From: Bordetella petrii
GTDB lineage: Bacteria; Pseudomonadota; Gammaproteobacteria; Burkholderiales; Burkholderiaceae_B
Direction: 5' to 3'
Length of the DNA: 64,000 nt
NCBI GenBank assembly: GCA_017745595.1
Contig: WMBV01000021.1
Span: 1 to 64,000 of the forward strand
The notes beneath the pieces are model-generated. The model made no database searches. It was given only the letters and a program-made list of their open reading frames with translations, and had not been told where the DNA came from. Shown here in pieces: positions 52,252 through 60,518 of this stretch. The position numbers and the translations under genes are program-made. The number at the start of each line of letters is the position of its first letter. Position 1 is the stretch's first letter.

Positions 52252-53222
52252 TGCACCACGACCTTGGCATCGCGCACGATGGAGTCCCATTTCCGGATCT
52301 CGGCGCTGACGTACTGGTGGAACTGCGGCGCCGTCATGTCGCCCGGGGTGGTGCCCTGGTCGGCCATCAGCTTCATGAAGGCCGGCTCGTGCATAGCTTC
52401 GCGCGCCAGCGCATTGAGCCGGTCGAGCAGGGCTTGCGGCGTTCCCGCCGGCGCGTAGAAACCGATCCAGATTTCGGTCTCGTAGCCCGGCACGCCCTGT
52501 TCGGCGATGGTGGGCACGTCAGGCAGCATGGGATTGCGGTCGCGCGTGGACACCGCGATGGCGCGCAGCTTGCCGCTCTGTACATATTTGATGGCGGTCA
52601 GCGCATCCACGAAAGAGGCCTGGATCTGCCCGCCCAGCAGGTCGTTCACCGCCAGCGCCGTGCCCTTGTAGGGCACGTGCAGCAGCGGCGCGCCGGTGCG
52701 GCTGGCCAGCAGCTCGCCCGACAGGTGCGTGGTGCCGCCGACGCCGGCCGACCCATAGCTGAGGCTGCCGCTGCGCTTGGCGTAGGCCAGCAGTTCCTGC
52801 AGATTGGCCGCCGGCACCGACGGGTTCACTACCAGCACATTGGGGGTGCGCGCCAGCATGGCGATAGGCGCGAAATCCTGCTCGGTATCGTACGGCAGCT
52901 GCTTGGTGATGGCCGGGTTGACCACATGCGCGGTGGTGGTGACCAGCAGCGTATAGCCGTCGCCCGGCGACCGCGCCACCTTCTCGGCCCCGATGATGCC
53001 GCCCGCGCCGGTCCGGTTGTCCACCACGACCGGCTGTTTCAGCTCGGCTTGCATGGTCTTGCCCAGCTGCCGCGCCAGCACGTCGGTCATGCCGCCCGCC
53101 GCGAACGGCACCACCAGCGTCACGGGCTTGTCCGGATAGCCGGCCGCGGAGGCCGTGACGGCCAGTAGTAGAGCGCCAAGGCCGGCGGCCCGCGCCGCGA
53201 TGCGCGATAGGGTTCTGTTCAT
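52248..53222 (-). CDS. Bug-family (TTT) periplasmic substrate-binding protein
   Basis: This 324-aa protein has a signal peptide (LSRIAARAAGLGALLLAVTASAAG). It also has YPDKPVTLVVPFAAGGMTDVLARQLGKTM and VDNRTGAGGIIGAEKVARSPGDGYTLL. It lies between the enoyl-CoA hydratase and CoA-transferase genes of one minus-strand operon. A strong AGGAGG precedes the ATG. It is the seventh Bug protein in the window. Confidence 0.88.
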   Translation of the reverse strand: MNRTLSRIAARAAGLGALLLAVTASAAGYPDKPVTLVVPFAAGGMTDVLARQLGKTMQAELKQPVVVDNRTGAGGIIGAEKVARSPGDGYTLLVTTTAHVVNPAITKQLPYDTEQDFAPIAMLARTPNVLVVNPSVPAANLQELLAYAKRSGSLSYGSAGVGGTTHLSGELLASRTGAPLLHVPYKGTALAVNDLLGGQIQASFVDALTAIKYVQSGKLRAIAVSTRDRNPMLPDVPTIAEQGVPGYETEIWIGFYAPAGTPQALLDRLNALAREAMHEPAFMKLMADQGTTPGDMTAPQFHQYVSAEIRKWDSIVRDAKVVVQ

Positions 53223-53259
53223 GCGGTTCTCCTCCTGTCGAGTGTGTTGTGGGTGGCGG

Positions 53260-54030
53260 TCACCCGCGCTTGCGATGCTGCAGAAAGGCTTCCATGTACC
53301 GCTTGGGTTCGTCGGTGTCGTAGGCCGACACCAGCGCATCCACGCCGATGGCGATGGACTCGGCCAGCGGCATGCGTTCCCAGTCGCGGATCAGTTTTTT
53401 CTGGATGCGCATGGCATGCGGGCCGCCTTCCAACAGCTCTTTCTGCCAGCCCGCCGCGCACTGCGCCAGCTGGCCTTCGGCGGCCACGTCGGTGACCAGG
53501 CCCCAGTCGCACGCCAGGCGGGCCGGAATCATGCGGCCGCTCAGCAGCAGGTCGCGCGTACGGGTCCAGCCGATCATCCCAGGCAGCATGGCGCCATGGA
53601 TCACCGAGGGCACGCCCAGCTTGACCTCCGGCATGCCGAATCTGGCATCCGCGCCGGCCACCTTGATATCGCAGACGGCGGCCACTTCCATGCCCGCGCC
53701 CAGGCAATAGCCAGAGATCACGGACATGGTGGGGAACGGCAGGTCGCGCAATTGTTCGCACAACGCATAGACGCCGCGGATGTAGGCATCGATGTCGGCC
53801 TTGCCGGCATCTTTCAGGAACTTGATGTCAGCCCCGCCCAGGAAGGCGGCCGATCCGCCTTGCACGATCAGCAGGCGGATCGAGTCGTCGCGCGACAGGG
53901 TGCGCAGTGTTTCGGTGTAGACGGCGGCCGCCTGCGATGTCAGCAGGTTCAGCCGGCCGTTGTCGAACGTGATGGCAACCACGCCGTCGGCGCGGCGGTC
54001 GATGTGGCACTGGGGTATCGCGGTCTGCAT
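53260..54030 (-). CDS. Enoyl-CoA hydratase/isomerase family protein
   Basis: This 256-aa crotonase-fold protein has the oxyanion segments GSAAFLGGADIKFL and SVISGYCLGAGMEVAAVCDIKVAGADARFGMPEVKLGVPS. The catalytic Glu of the E-V-K-L-G motif is present. It probably hydrates the enoyl-CoA formed from the CoA-transferase product. It is the first gene of the operon and is divergent from the LysR gene at 54122. Confidence 0.88.
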   Translation of the reverse strand: MQTAIPQCHIDRRADGVVAITFDNGRLNLLTSQAAAVYTETLRTLSRDDSIRLLIVQGGSAAFLGGADIKFLKDAGKADIDAYIRGVYALCEQLRDLPFPTMSVISGYCLGAGMEVAAVCDIKVAGADARFGMPEVKLGVPSVIHGAMLPGMIGWTRTRDLLLSGRMIPARLACDWGLVTDVAAEGQLAQCAAGWQKELLEGGPHAMRIQKKLIRDWERMPLAESIAIGVDALVSAYDTDEPKRYMEAFLQHRKRG

Positions 54031-54031
54031 A

Positions 54032-54060
54032 CATGCCTCGCTGTGAAAGTCCGAGGCATG
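54032..54060. promoter_or_regulatory. Large dyad just upstream of the enoyl-CoA hydratase gene
   Basis: CATGCCTCG-N11-CGAGGCATG, a perfect 9-bp inverted repeat one base from the minus-strand start codon region. It lies in the 91-nt gap shared with the divergent LysR gene. It could be the LysR operator or a leader hairpin that covers the translation start. Confidence 0.5.
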
Positions 54061-54121
54061 ATAGGTGGGCTGCTATTAATGAGACAATGGAATTTTTCTA
54101 ATTCACTCAGTCCAAGTTGGC

Positions 54122-55021
54122 ATGAATATCACCTTCCGGCAGCTGAAGGTCTTCCTGGAACTGTTCGACACCGGCAGCTTCACGGCGGCGGCTACGCGCC
54201 TGCACGTCACGCAATCGGCCGCCAGCAAGATGATTGCCGAACTCGAGACGCAATTGGGCCTGGTGCTGTTCGATCGCACCACGCGCCGCGTTACGCCCAA
54301 CGACGCGGCGCGCGAATTCCACGCCTATGCGATCGAAGTCGTGGCGACCATGCAGACCGCGACCCGCAGCGTCGAGGAACTGATCGCACTGGACCGCGGC
54401 AAGGTCAGCATCGGCGCATCGCCGTTGATGATCTACGGCCTGCTGGCGGAGGTCATTGCCGACTACCGCGCCCGCCATCCCGGCATTCATTTCGAGCTGC
54501 ACGAGCTTTCCACCGACCAGACGGTAGAGAGCGTGCGCGCCGGAACCGTGGATTTCGGGCTGGGCGCCGTGGATACGCGCATCCCGGGCATCCGCACCGA
54601 AGTCGTGCTGCGCGACAGCATGCGGGTCGTGATCGACCCGGAGCATAGCCTGGCGCGCCGGCGCTCGGTGGCATTGAAAGACCTGGTGGGGTTCAACCAT
54701 ATCTCGCTGCGCAACTTCTACAGTGTGCGCCGCAGCCTGGACGGATTGATGGCCAGCCACGGCGTGGCGCTCGCCAGCGCCATCGAGGTCGGCACGCTGA
54801 CCGCGGCGCTGGGGCTGGTGCGCCAAGGGGCGGGCGTGCTGATCGTGCCCGGCTATGCCGCGGCCATTGCCGAGCAATGGGGCATGCGCACCCTCGCCAT
54901 CAGGCAGGTATCGCCCACGGTGCATCAGATTTCGCTGATCCAGCGCAGCCTGACGCGACCGTCGATTTCGACCCGGCGCTTCCTGGAAACGCTGCTGCCA
55001 CGGCTGGCCGCGCATCAATGA
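54122..55021 (+). CDS. LysR-family transcriptional regulator
   Basis: This 299-aa LTTR has an N-terminal HTH (FLELFDTGSFTAAATRLHVTQSAASKMIAELETQLGLVLFDRTTRRVTPN) and a C-terminal effector domain. It is divergent from the CoA-transferase/Bug/enoyl-CoA hydratase operon and is its likely regulator. It is the last chromosomal gene before the integrated element. A GGCAAGC-N7-GCTTGCC hairpin at 55091-55111 may end its transcript. Confidence 0.88.
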   Translation: MNITFRQLKVFLELFDTGSFTAAATRLHVTQSAASKMIAELETQLGLVLFDRTTRRVTPNDAAREFHAYAIEVVATMQTATRSVEELIALDRGKVSIGASPLMIYGLLAEVIADYRARHPGIHFELHELSTDQTVESVRAGTVDFGLGAVDTRIPGIRTEVVLRDSMRVVIDPEHSLARRRSVALKDLVGFNHISLRNFYSVRRSLDGLMASHGVALASAIEVGTLTAALGLVRQGAGVLIVPGYAAAIAEQWGMRTLAIRQVSPTVHQISLIQRSLTRPSISTRRFLETLLPRLAAHQ

Positions 55022-55227
55022 TGTCGCCCATAGCTGCCTGCCGCCTGGCGCGGAGTGTTATACGCTGCTACCCTTGAGCCGCTCGAAATCGGCAAGCGCA
55101 TACTGCTTGCCTGTTACTTTGGCTTGCCGAGCTTTGAGGCCTGATTGAATGCGGCTAAAAAGCCTCAATCCTGACAATGACTTACGACGTTCCTTGGCGT
55201 TCTATGGAAGTCCCTGGAAAGTCGCGG

Positions 55228-55245
55228 TGGAGCGGGTGATGGAAA
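55228..55245 (-). other. Candidate att site: copy of the tRNA-Gly 3' end
   Basis: Read on the minus strand these 18 bases match the acceptor/T-arm end of tRNA-Gly, CCATCACCCGCTCCA (15 of 15), with one mismatch in the next three bases. The rest of a tRNA is not present. ICEclc-type elements integrate at the 3' end of tRNA-Gly and duplicate about 18 bp. The orientation puts the intact tRNA-Gly and the integrase at the far right end of the element, beyond the window. Confidence 0.65.
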
Positions 55246-55653
55246 CAGTAAACTGCGTCTAACTAGTTAATTTAAATGAATATTCTCACGTTCAATTCGA
55301 CGTGATTGCCGACATTATGTGCGAATAGGCTGCAGTTGGCAACGCGAGTGGACATCGCCTAATCCATAGCATTCCATCGCGTGCTTTTGACAGCCACTAT
55401 GCGCGATCATTGTCATCACTTCTCATGATCTCACGCGGCTATGAGCCCGACAACGACGAGGTCGGCGCTACCGAGCTCGCGACGATACTTCAGCCGAACG
55501 CCGGCATCTAACGAAGCTCCCAATGTAGCCATGTGGCCATGATAAATTCTCCGGCCAATCGTTGCAGTGTGCTCCGACATTGATGCTCTTTATGTCATTG
55601 ACATGACCTAGCTGCACACCTGTCGAGACCTCAGACAGACCGCCAAATGGGAA

Positions 55654-55677
55654 GGAGGGCTCAGCTCAACGCCCTCC
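55654..55677. terminator. Hairpin in the ICE leader
   Basis: GGAGGGC-N10-GCCCTCC, a perfect 7-bp stem. There is no T-run on either side, so termination is uncertain. It could insulate the ICE module from chromosomal transcription. Confidence 0.3.
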
Positions 55678-56079
55678 CCTGCTGGCTTCTAGTCGTCGCG
55701 CGGCTCCTTGCTTGGCACGGCATCGTGCGGTCATAGCAGTGATGTATTTCATCACAGCGCAGTGACTAGTGACACATCCAATGCTGCGCAACCAAACGGG
55801 TCTTTACACACAGGCACTTCCCGAAAACACTGCTTGCGTAGTTGTCATAAATTTTTCGTATATCCGACCACCAGCAGCCAGCCCGTCATATTGATGTAGC
55901 GGTTAGCACAAGTCGTGTCGCAACCGGAATTTCGGAGTGGCTGCGGCCGCAAGCATTCGTTTTGTAGACGCTACCCCCCTCCGATCTGAGCAGCAATTCA
56001 GGGTGTATACGCGCTCGGCCTAAAACGCCTTTGTTGTGCGTGGAGCGTAGCACGGGCTGTGAAGGGGAGTTAGCTAAGG

Positions 56080-56832
56080 ATGTGCAAATCACTCAGAATA
56101 AACAATGCCAAGGTCTTCTACACACCAATTCAAGCCGCCATCCGATGGAGTGGCCTACTTGCCCATGAAAGTGAAATTATCAATGGATTGCACGGTGCGA
56201 ACAGGCTCTCGCGGCAACAATTTGCGCAATGGCCCTTCCTGCATTTGAACCTTGACCGTATCTTCGACGGCCTGGTCCATGGCGACCTGCCTTATGGCCG
56301 CAGAGGCATCACAAGCAATGACTCTTCCTTATTGACTGACCCGGATCTCACGGTTCGGCACGTCGATCTGCGCATCTGGATGCAACGGAACTATCCCGAT
56401 CAAAGGCCGGAGTTCCTATTTGATGTGCTTGAGCGCGCAATGCATCCAGCCATCGACATTGAATTAATCCAGAGCCTTATTGCCGAGCGAGAGCTATTAA
56501 GGGCAAGGCATGTCAGCTGCCACAGCGCCTTGGAAGAACTCCAACTCAAACATGAAACCCTCCAAGACAGCTACGAGCGCCTACTAAGCGAGCAGGCGGG
56601 CGAGCACGTCAGTGGACGCGCTGAAACCACTTATCTTCATATCATCGGCGCCTTGCTACATGTCATGCTGAGTCACTCACCATCGGGCTTCCCTTACTCA
56701 GCGTTTAGAAGTCAGGAGGCGATCATAAGCATACTTGTCGCCCACCACGCACCCTTGATGGGGATAACTGAACGCACACTTCACGCCAAATTTGCCGAGG
56801 CGAACCGTCGTCTTGCAGCACAAATTGCCTAA
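56080..56832 (+). CDS. Conserved ICE-end hypothetical protein
   Basis: This 250-aa protein has no domain I can name. It has YTPIQAAIRWSGLLAHESEIINGL at the start, a middle DLTVRHVDLRIWMQRNYPDQRPEFLF, a probable coiled coil around residues 150-185 (ERELLRARHVSCHSALEELQLKHETLQDSYERLL) and a conserved end TYLHIIGALLHVML then FRSQEAIISILVAHH and GITERTLHAKFAEANRRL. Similar proteins sit at the ends of ICEs; the last segment resembles a helix-turn-helix. AAGGGGAG lies upstream of the ATG. Base composition is lower in GC than that of the chromosomal genes. Confidence 0.75.
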   Translation: MCKSLRINNAKVFYTPIQAAIRWSGLLAHESEIINGLHGANRLSRQQFAQWPFLHLNLDRIFDGLVHGDLPYGRRGITSNDSSLLTDPDLTVRHVDLRIWMQRNYPDQRPEFLFDVLERAMHPAIDIELIQSLIAERELLRARHVSCHSALEELQLKHETLQDSYERLLSEQAGEHVSGRAETTYLHIIGALLHVMLSHSPSGFPYSAFRSQEAIISILVAHHAPLMGITERTLHAKFAEANRRLAAQIA

Positions 56833-56951
56833 TGCGTCCACACTGTATATGCAGCCACCACGACCGCATTTGCAGTGGCCCGCCCATCTAAGACCGGGTG
56901 CAATACGATCACCAACCATAAAGCGCCAGGTAGCGCCAAGGAGTGATCACT

Positions 56952-57170
56952 ATGACTCAACAGCTCCCCACTCCGGTCCCCGAACATGAACGGCGGATCT
57001 TGCGCCGCGCCGAAGTCGAAGCAAAGACCGGATTCAAACGCGCCCACATCTACAAGCTCATGGATCAAGGGAAGTTCCCAAAAGCCATGCGCCTAGGCGT
57101 TCGGGCCGTAGGCTGGGATTCTGCCGAGATTGACCAATGGATCACCGATCGGCTCAAAGAGCGGACCTGA
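56952..57170 (+). CDS. alpA: AlpA-family regulator
   Basis: This 72-aa MerR-like excisionase/regulator has ILRRAEVEAKTGFKRAHIYKLMDQGKFPKAMRLGVRAVGWDSAEIDQWITDRL. The helix-turn-helix and the R-x-V-G-W wing are typical of AlpA. In ICEclc the alpA-parA operon is part of the transfer-competence switch. AAGGAG lies 8 nt before the ATG; a GTG three codons earlier is possible. Confidence 0.9.
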   Translation: MTQQLPTPVPEHERRILRRAEVEAKTGFKRAHIYKLMDQGKFPKAMRLGVRAVGWDSAEIDQWITDRLKERT

Positions 57171-57201
57171 TTAATTCCAACGCCAATAATGGAAAAAATA
57201 C

Positions 57202-58065
57202 ATGCAAGTGTTATCCGTTATATCGACCAAGGGCGGCGTTGGCAAGACTACCATCGCGGCCAATTTTGGAGCGTTTGCTGCTGACGCTGGTCTGCGCGTG
57301 CTTTTGCTCGATCTAGACATGCAGCCAACGCTATCGTCTTACTACGAACTGGAGCACCGTGCCCCAGGAGGCATCTACGAGCTCCTCGCTTTCAACGAGC
57401 GAGATCTTACGCGCTTAGTGTCACGCACCGTCATCAACAATTTGGATCTGGTGCTATCCAATGACGAGCATCGGCAACTCAATACGCTGCTTCTGCATGC
57501 TCCCGATGGACGTTTGCGACTGCGCAACCTGATGCCAACCTTCCGATCAAACTACGACCTCGTGATCATAGACACGCAAGGTGCACGTAGCGTGTTGCTG
57601 GAAATGGCTCTCTTAGCATCGCAGCACGCCATCTCACCGGTAACGCCCGAAATCTTGGCTGCCCGTGAACTGAAACGTGGAACCATACAACTTGTCGAAG
57701 AAATCTCACCCTATCGAAAACTGGGCATCATCCCCCCCACTCTGCAGTTACTGATCAACCGCGTTCCAGCCATTTCGTCTAACGCGCGCCTAATTCAGAA
57801 GACGTTGCGTCTGATTTTCCATGATCAACCTCACATTGAAGTACTCAATACAGAAATTCCTGCAATTGAGGCGTTTCCTCGCGCCGCCACCCGAGGTTTA
57901 CCGGTTCATCGCGTTGAACGTCGACGGCCGTCAGGGCGCCGAACCTTGGCAGCATTGGACGTTGTACGCTGCTTGGCCATTGAACTGTGCCCACAGTGGA
58001 CAGAACGGTTTGCGGTGGTGACCGGCCAGGAGGAAAGGGAGATCGGCCATGTCAAACGCCCATGA
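57202..58065 (+). CDS. parA: ParA-family ATPase
   Basis: This 287-aa ParA/Soj ATPase has a deviant Walker A (STKGGVGKTTIAANFGAFAADAG), Walker A' LLLDLDMQPT and Walker B DLVIIDTQG. There is no N-terminal HTH, so it is the Soj type. It would act with ParB in element maintenance; in ICEclc, ParA with Shi also restricts division of transfer-competent cells. The 3' end overlaps the shi-like gene by 17 nt. Confidence 0.9.
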   Translation: MQVLSVISTKGGVGKTTIAANFGAFAADAGLRVLLLDLDMQPTLSSYYELEHRAPGGIYELLAFNERDLTRLVSRTVINNLDLVLSNDEHRQLNTLLLHAPDGRLRLRNLMPTFRSNYDLVIIDTQGARSVLLEMALLASQHAISPVTPEILAARELKRGTIQLVEEISPYRKLGIIPPTLQLLINRVPAISSNARLIQKTLRLIFHDQPHIEVLNTEIPAIEAFPRAATRGLPVHRVERRRPSGRRTLAALDVVRCLAIELCPQWTERFAVVTGQEEREIGHVKRP

Positions 58066-58306
58066 TCTCGCTCGCGGCCACAAACAACTGCTTCCACTAA
58101 TTGAGTATGCCTTGAGTGAAGGGTGGGAGGTAATCCGCACCCATGGCGGACATTTGAAATTCACTCGGCCTGGACTCCCACCGATTTTCACCAGCGCTAC
58201 AGCAAGTGATCATCGGGCTGGGCTCAACGCCCGTGCTATGTTGCGACGGGCCCAACGGGCACGGACCACCTCACCACCTATGCAAGAAGGAGATGCCGAT
58301 GTCTGA
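58049..58306 (+). CDS. shi: HicA-like small protein, Shi homologue
   Basis: This 85-aa protein has a HicA/YcfA-like double-stranded-RNA-binding fold pattern: LIEYALSEGWEVIRTHGGHLKFTRPGLPPIFTSATASDHRAGLNARAMLRRAQR. The GGHLKF His would be the HicA active site. It overlaps both parA (17 nt) and parB (8 nt), exactly where ICEclc has shi. No HicB partner is visible. The name is transferred by position and fold, not by function. Confidence 0.75.
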   Translation: MSNAHDLARGHKQLLPLIEYALSEGWEVIRTHGGHLKFTRPGLPPIFTSATASDHRAGLNARAMLRRAQRARTTSPPMQEGDADV

Positions 58307-59939
58307 CATCTCCCCTCAAGACGTCGCAAAAAAACTTCTGAGTGACACCTTCACACGCAAAGGCCCCGTTGTGACCTGCCTAAGCGACCCAGTAGAAGAC
58401 ACGCCAATGGTCGTGACACTTGACGAGTTGCGTCCGTATGAGCTGGATCCGCGTATCACTCGAAATCCACTCTACGAGGAGATCAAGGCATCAATCAAGG
58501 AGCGCGGACTTGATGCCCCCCCTCCCATAACGAGGCGCCCGGGTGCGAATCACTACATCATTAGGAACGGCGGTAATACTCGCCTGGCAATCTTGCGGGA
58601 GCTATGGAGTGAAACTCGAGAGGAACGCTTCTTCCGTATCGCATGCCTGTTCCGACCTTGGCCAGACCGTGGTGAAATCATCGCATTAACAGGACACCTC
58701 GCAGAAAACGAACTACACGGGGGGCTCTCGTTCATCGAACGCGCGTTAGGAGTACAGAAGGCGCGGGAACTCTATGAAGAAGAAACGGGAAGCCCCTTAT
58801 CGCAGTCCGAACTGGCTCGTCGTTTGGCCGCCGATGGATACCCTGTGCAGCAGTCGCACATCAGCCGGATGGCCGATGCGGTGCGCTACCTCCTGCCCGC
58901 GATTCCGACTGTGCTCTATGCCGGACTGGGGCGTCACCAGGTCGAGCGGCTGTCGGTCATGCGCAAGGCTTGCGAGCGCACCTGGGAGCACTATGCCAAA
59001 GGCCGCGCTCTGCCTCAAGACTTCAACGAGTTCTTCCAGGAAGTGCTGTCGCAATTCGACGTTCAAGTCGACGACTTTTCCTCGCAGCGCATACAGGACG
59101 AGCTGATCGGGCAGATGGCCGAGCTACTGGGCGTCGATTACGACGTGCTCGCGCTGGACATGACCGAATCCGAAAGTCGCCAGCGCGCATTAGTCAGCGC
59201 CCCCACGCCGCCGACATCGTCCGAGCCAGGGACAATCGCGGGCGCACCTGCCGATACAACGCCTCCCACTGCTGAGCCTGAGTCGACGCCGTCGCCTGTC
59301 CGCCGACCTACGACAATTCCCTCGACACGAGAGATCGACGCGGGAGCCAGCGAGCCGGACGCCTCCAGTCCGACAGCGAATGAGGATCTGCTCCAAGACC
59401 ACATCGTCTCGCTGGCACCGACGACCGAACGCCTTCAATCCATCCAACGCATGGTCGCCGATCAATTGGGCGATGCACTTCCGCCCGACTTTTCGGCGAG
59501 TGTCTTGCAGTCCATCCCGGTACAGGCCGGCGGGCTCTATCCAATCTCCGATGTCTGGTACATCGACCCCGGCCTGGACACGCCCGACTGTTTACGCATC
59601 CATATCGCGCAGTTCGCCCGTGAGATCGCGGGCGAGGCTGGTCTGGACGAGTGCATCGATGATCGTTCAGACGGTATCGGCTTCGCCTGCCGTGCCCGAA
59701 CCCCGATGCCTCTGGGCCGTGCTGTTCTCGCGCTGCTGGCTTGCCTGGCCGGTCAGCAACCCGCCGACGTCGGCCTGGACGACAGGCAAGTCATCATCGG
59801 CCTGCCAGCGCTGCTGCACGGACAGGGTGATGCAGGCCTGCGACTGAGCGATACCGCGCTGGTCAAGTTATTCCGGCTACTGCGGTTGACCAGGCGCCTG
59901 ATCGCTCTGGAAGCCGACGCTGCGGCCCGTGGAACGTGA
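58299..59939 (+). CDS. parB: PFGI-1-class ParB-family protein
   Basis: This 546-aa ParB-like protein has a N-terminal ParB fold (VVTLDELRPYELDPRITRNPLYEEIKASIKERG and the box IIRNGGNTRLAIL). An HTH (LSQSELARRLAADGYPVQQSHISRMADAV) follows, then a proline/threonine-rich linker (about residues 300-370) and a C-terminal domain specific to ICEs. GAAGGAG lies 7 nt before this ATG, which I prefer over one two codons upstream. Codon use becomes more GC-rich from about 58900. Confidence 0.88.
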   Translation: MSDISPQDVAKKLLSDTFTRKGPVVTCLSDPVEDTPMVVTLDELRPYELDPRITRNPLYEEIKASIKERGLDAPPPITRRPGANHYIIRNGGNTRLAILRELWSETREERFFRIACLFRPWPDRGEIIALTGHLAENELHGGLSFIERALGVQKARELYEEETGSPLSQSELARRLAADGYPVQQSHISRMADAVRYLLPAIPTVLYAGLGRHQVERLSVMRKACERTWEHYAKGRALPQDFNEFFQEVLSQFDVQVDDFSSQRIQDELIGQMAELLGVDYDVLALDMTESESRQRALVSAPTPPTSSEPGTIAGAPADTTPPTAEPESTPSPVRRPTTIPSTREIDAGASEPDASSPTANEDLLQDHIVSLAPTTERLQSIQRMVADQLGDALPPDFSASVLQSIPVQAGGLYPISDVWYIDPGLDTPDCLRIHIAQFAREIAGEAGLDECIDDRSDGIGFACRARTPMPLGRAVLALLACLAGQQPADVGLDDRQVIIGLPALLHGQGDAGLRLSDTALVKLFRLLRLTRRLIALEADAAARGT

Positions 59940-59954
59940 GCGGGGAAGGCCAAC

Positions 59955-60515
59955 ATGTCCACCCGCCACCCGCTCAACCAGGCCGTTATCGCCCAAGCGC
60001 TCTATGACCTACGCAATGGGCAACTACGCCGCTGCAAGCTGATGGGATTTGGCGAGGAAGAACTGGACGCCCTCAAGCATCCGGCCCTGATCAGCGTGCT
60101 GGCCAACGCCAACGTCTCGTGGTGCTCGGTGACGGTCAACCGCGAAGTGCTCCGACGGCTACTCAAGCAGGCGCGGGACGTGGAGAAGGAAATCGCCATG
60201 GTCGATCGCATGCTCAGGCTGGGCGCGAGCACCGAGATGGTCAGCCGGTTCTACGGCCTGACTCACCAGGAAGTGGCGCTTCGTCGCGACATTCTCGGCC
60301 TGCCAAAACGCAAGGGGCGTCACCCCGTCCTGGACGAAGCCCAGGATACGGAACTGTGGCGACGCTGGAAGGCCGTGACCAGCAGCAGAAACATCGATCT
60401 GGACGACGAATCTTCCGTCCTCGATGCGACCATGGACCTGGCCGAAGGCATGTCGCTACCTCTATCGGTGATCTGGACCTCAATCAAGAGCTGGGTCGAT
60501 CAGGGATTGAGTTAA
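59955..60515 (+). CDS. DUF2857 family ICE protein
   Basis: This 186-aa protein has the DUF2857 pattern (ALYDLRNGQLRRCKLMGFGEEELDALKHPALISVLANANVSWCSVTVNREVLRRLLKQ, then MLRLGASTEMVSRFYGLTHQEVALRRDILGL). The second part looks like a helix-turn-helix. Its role is unknown. It is 15 nt after parB and 3 nt before the replication-like gene. Confidence 0.87.
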   Translation: MSTRHPLNQAVIAQALYDLRNGQLRRCKLMGFGEEELDALKHPALISVLANANVSWCSVTVNREVLRRLLKQARDVEKEIAMVDRMLRLGASTEMVSRFYGLTHQEVALRRDILGLPKRKGRHPVLDEAQDTELWRRWKAVTSSRNIDLDDESSVLDATMDLAEGMSLPLSVIWTSIKSWVDQGLS

Positions 60516-60518
60516 GCC

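Larger units (their letters stand above)
55022..56079. other. Gene-less stretch containing the att site and ICE leader
   Basis: I see no gene I can support in these 1058 nt. It holds a hairpin at 55091-55111 and an inverted repeat TTTGAGGC/GCCTCAA after it. Next come the tRNA-Gly-like att copy at 55228-55245, a GGAGGGC-N10-GCCCTCC hairpin at 55654-55677 and a small GTGATG-N5-CATCAC dyad at 55739-55755. A short open frame at 55708 lacks a ribosome binding site and any recognisable domain. The element's leader is probably regulatory. Confidence 0.6.

Noticed and set aside
53155-54648. Plus-strand open frame of 497 codons over the hydratase and LysR region
   Set aside because: It is antisense to the enoyl-CoA hydratase gene and out of frame with the LysR gene, and has no recognisable motif.
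55228-55245. A whole tRNA-Gly gene at the ICE edge
   Set aside because: Only the last 15-18 bases match; no anticodon or D arm follows. It is an att copy, not a tRNA.
55708-55899. Possible 63-aa gene in the ICE leader
   Set aside because: No ribosome binding site, no domain, and the region is full of hairpins. I treat it as non-coding.
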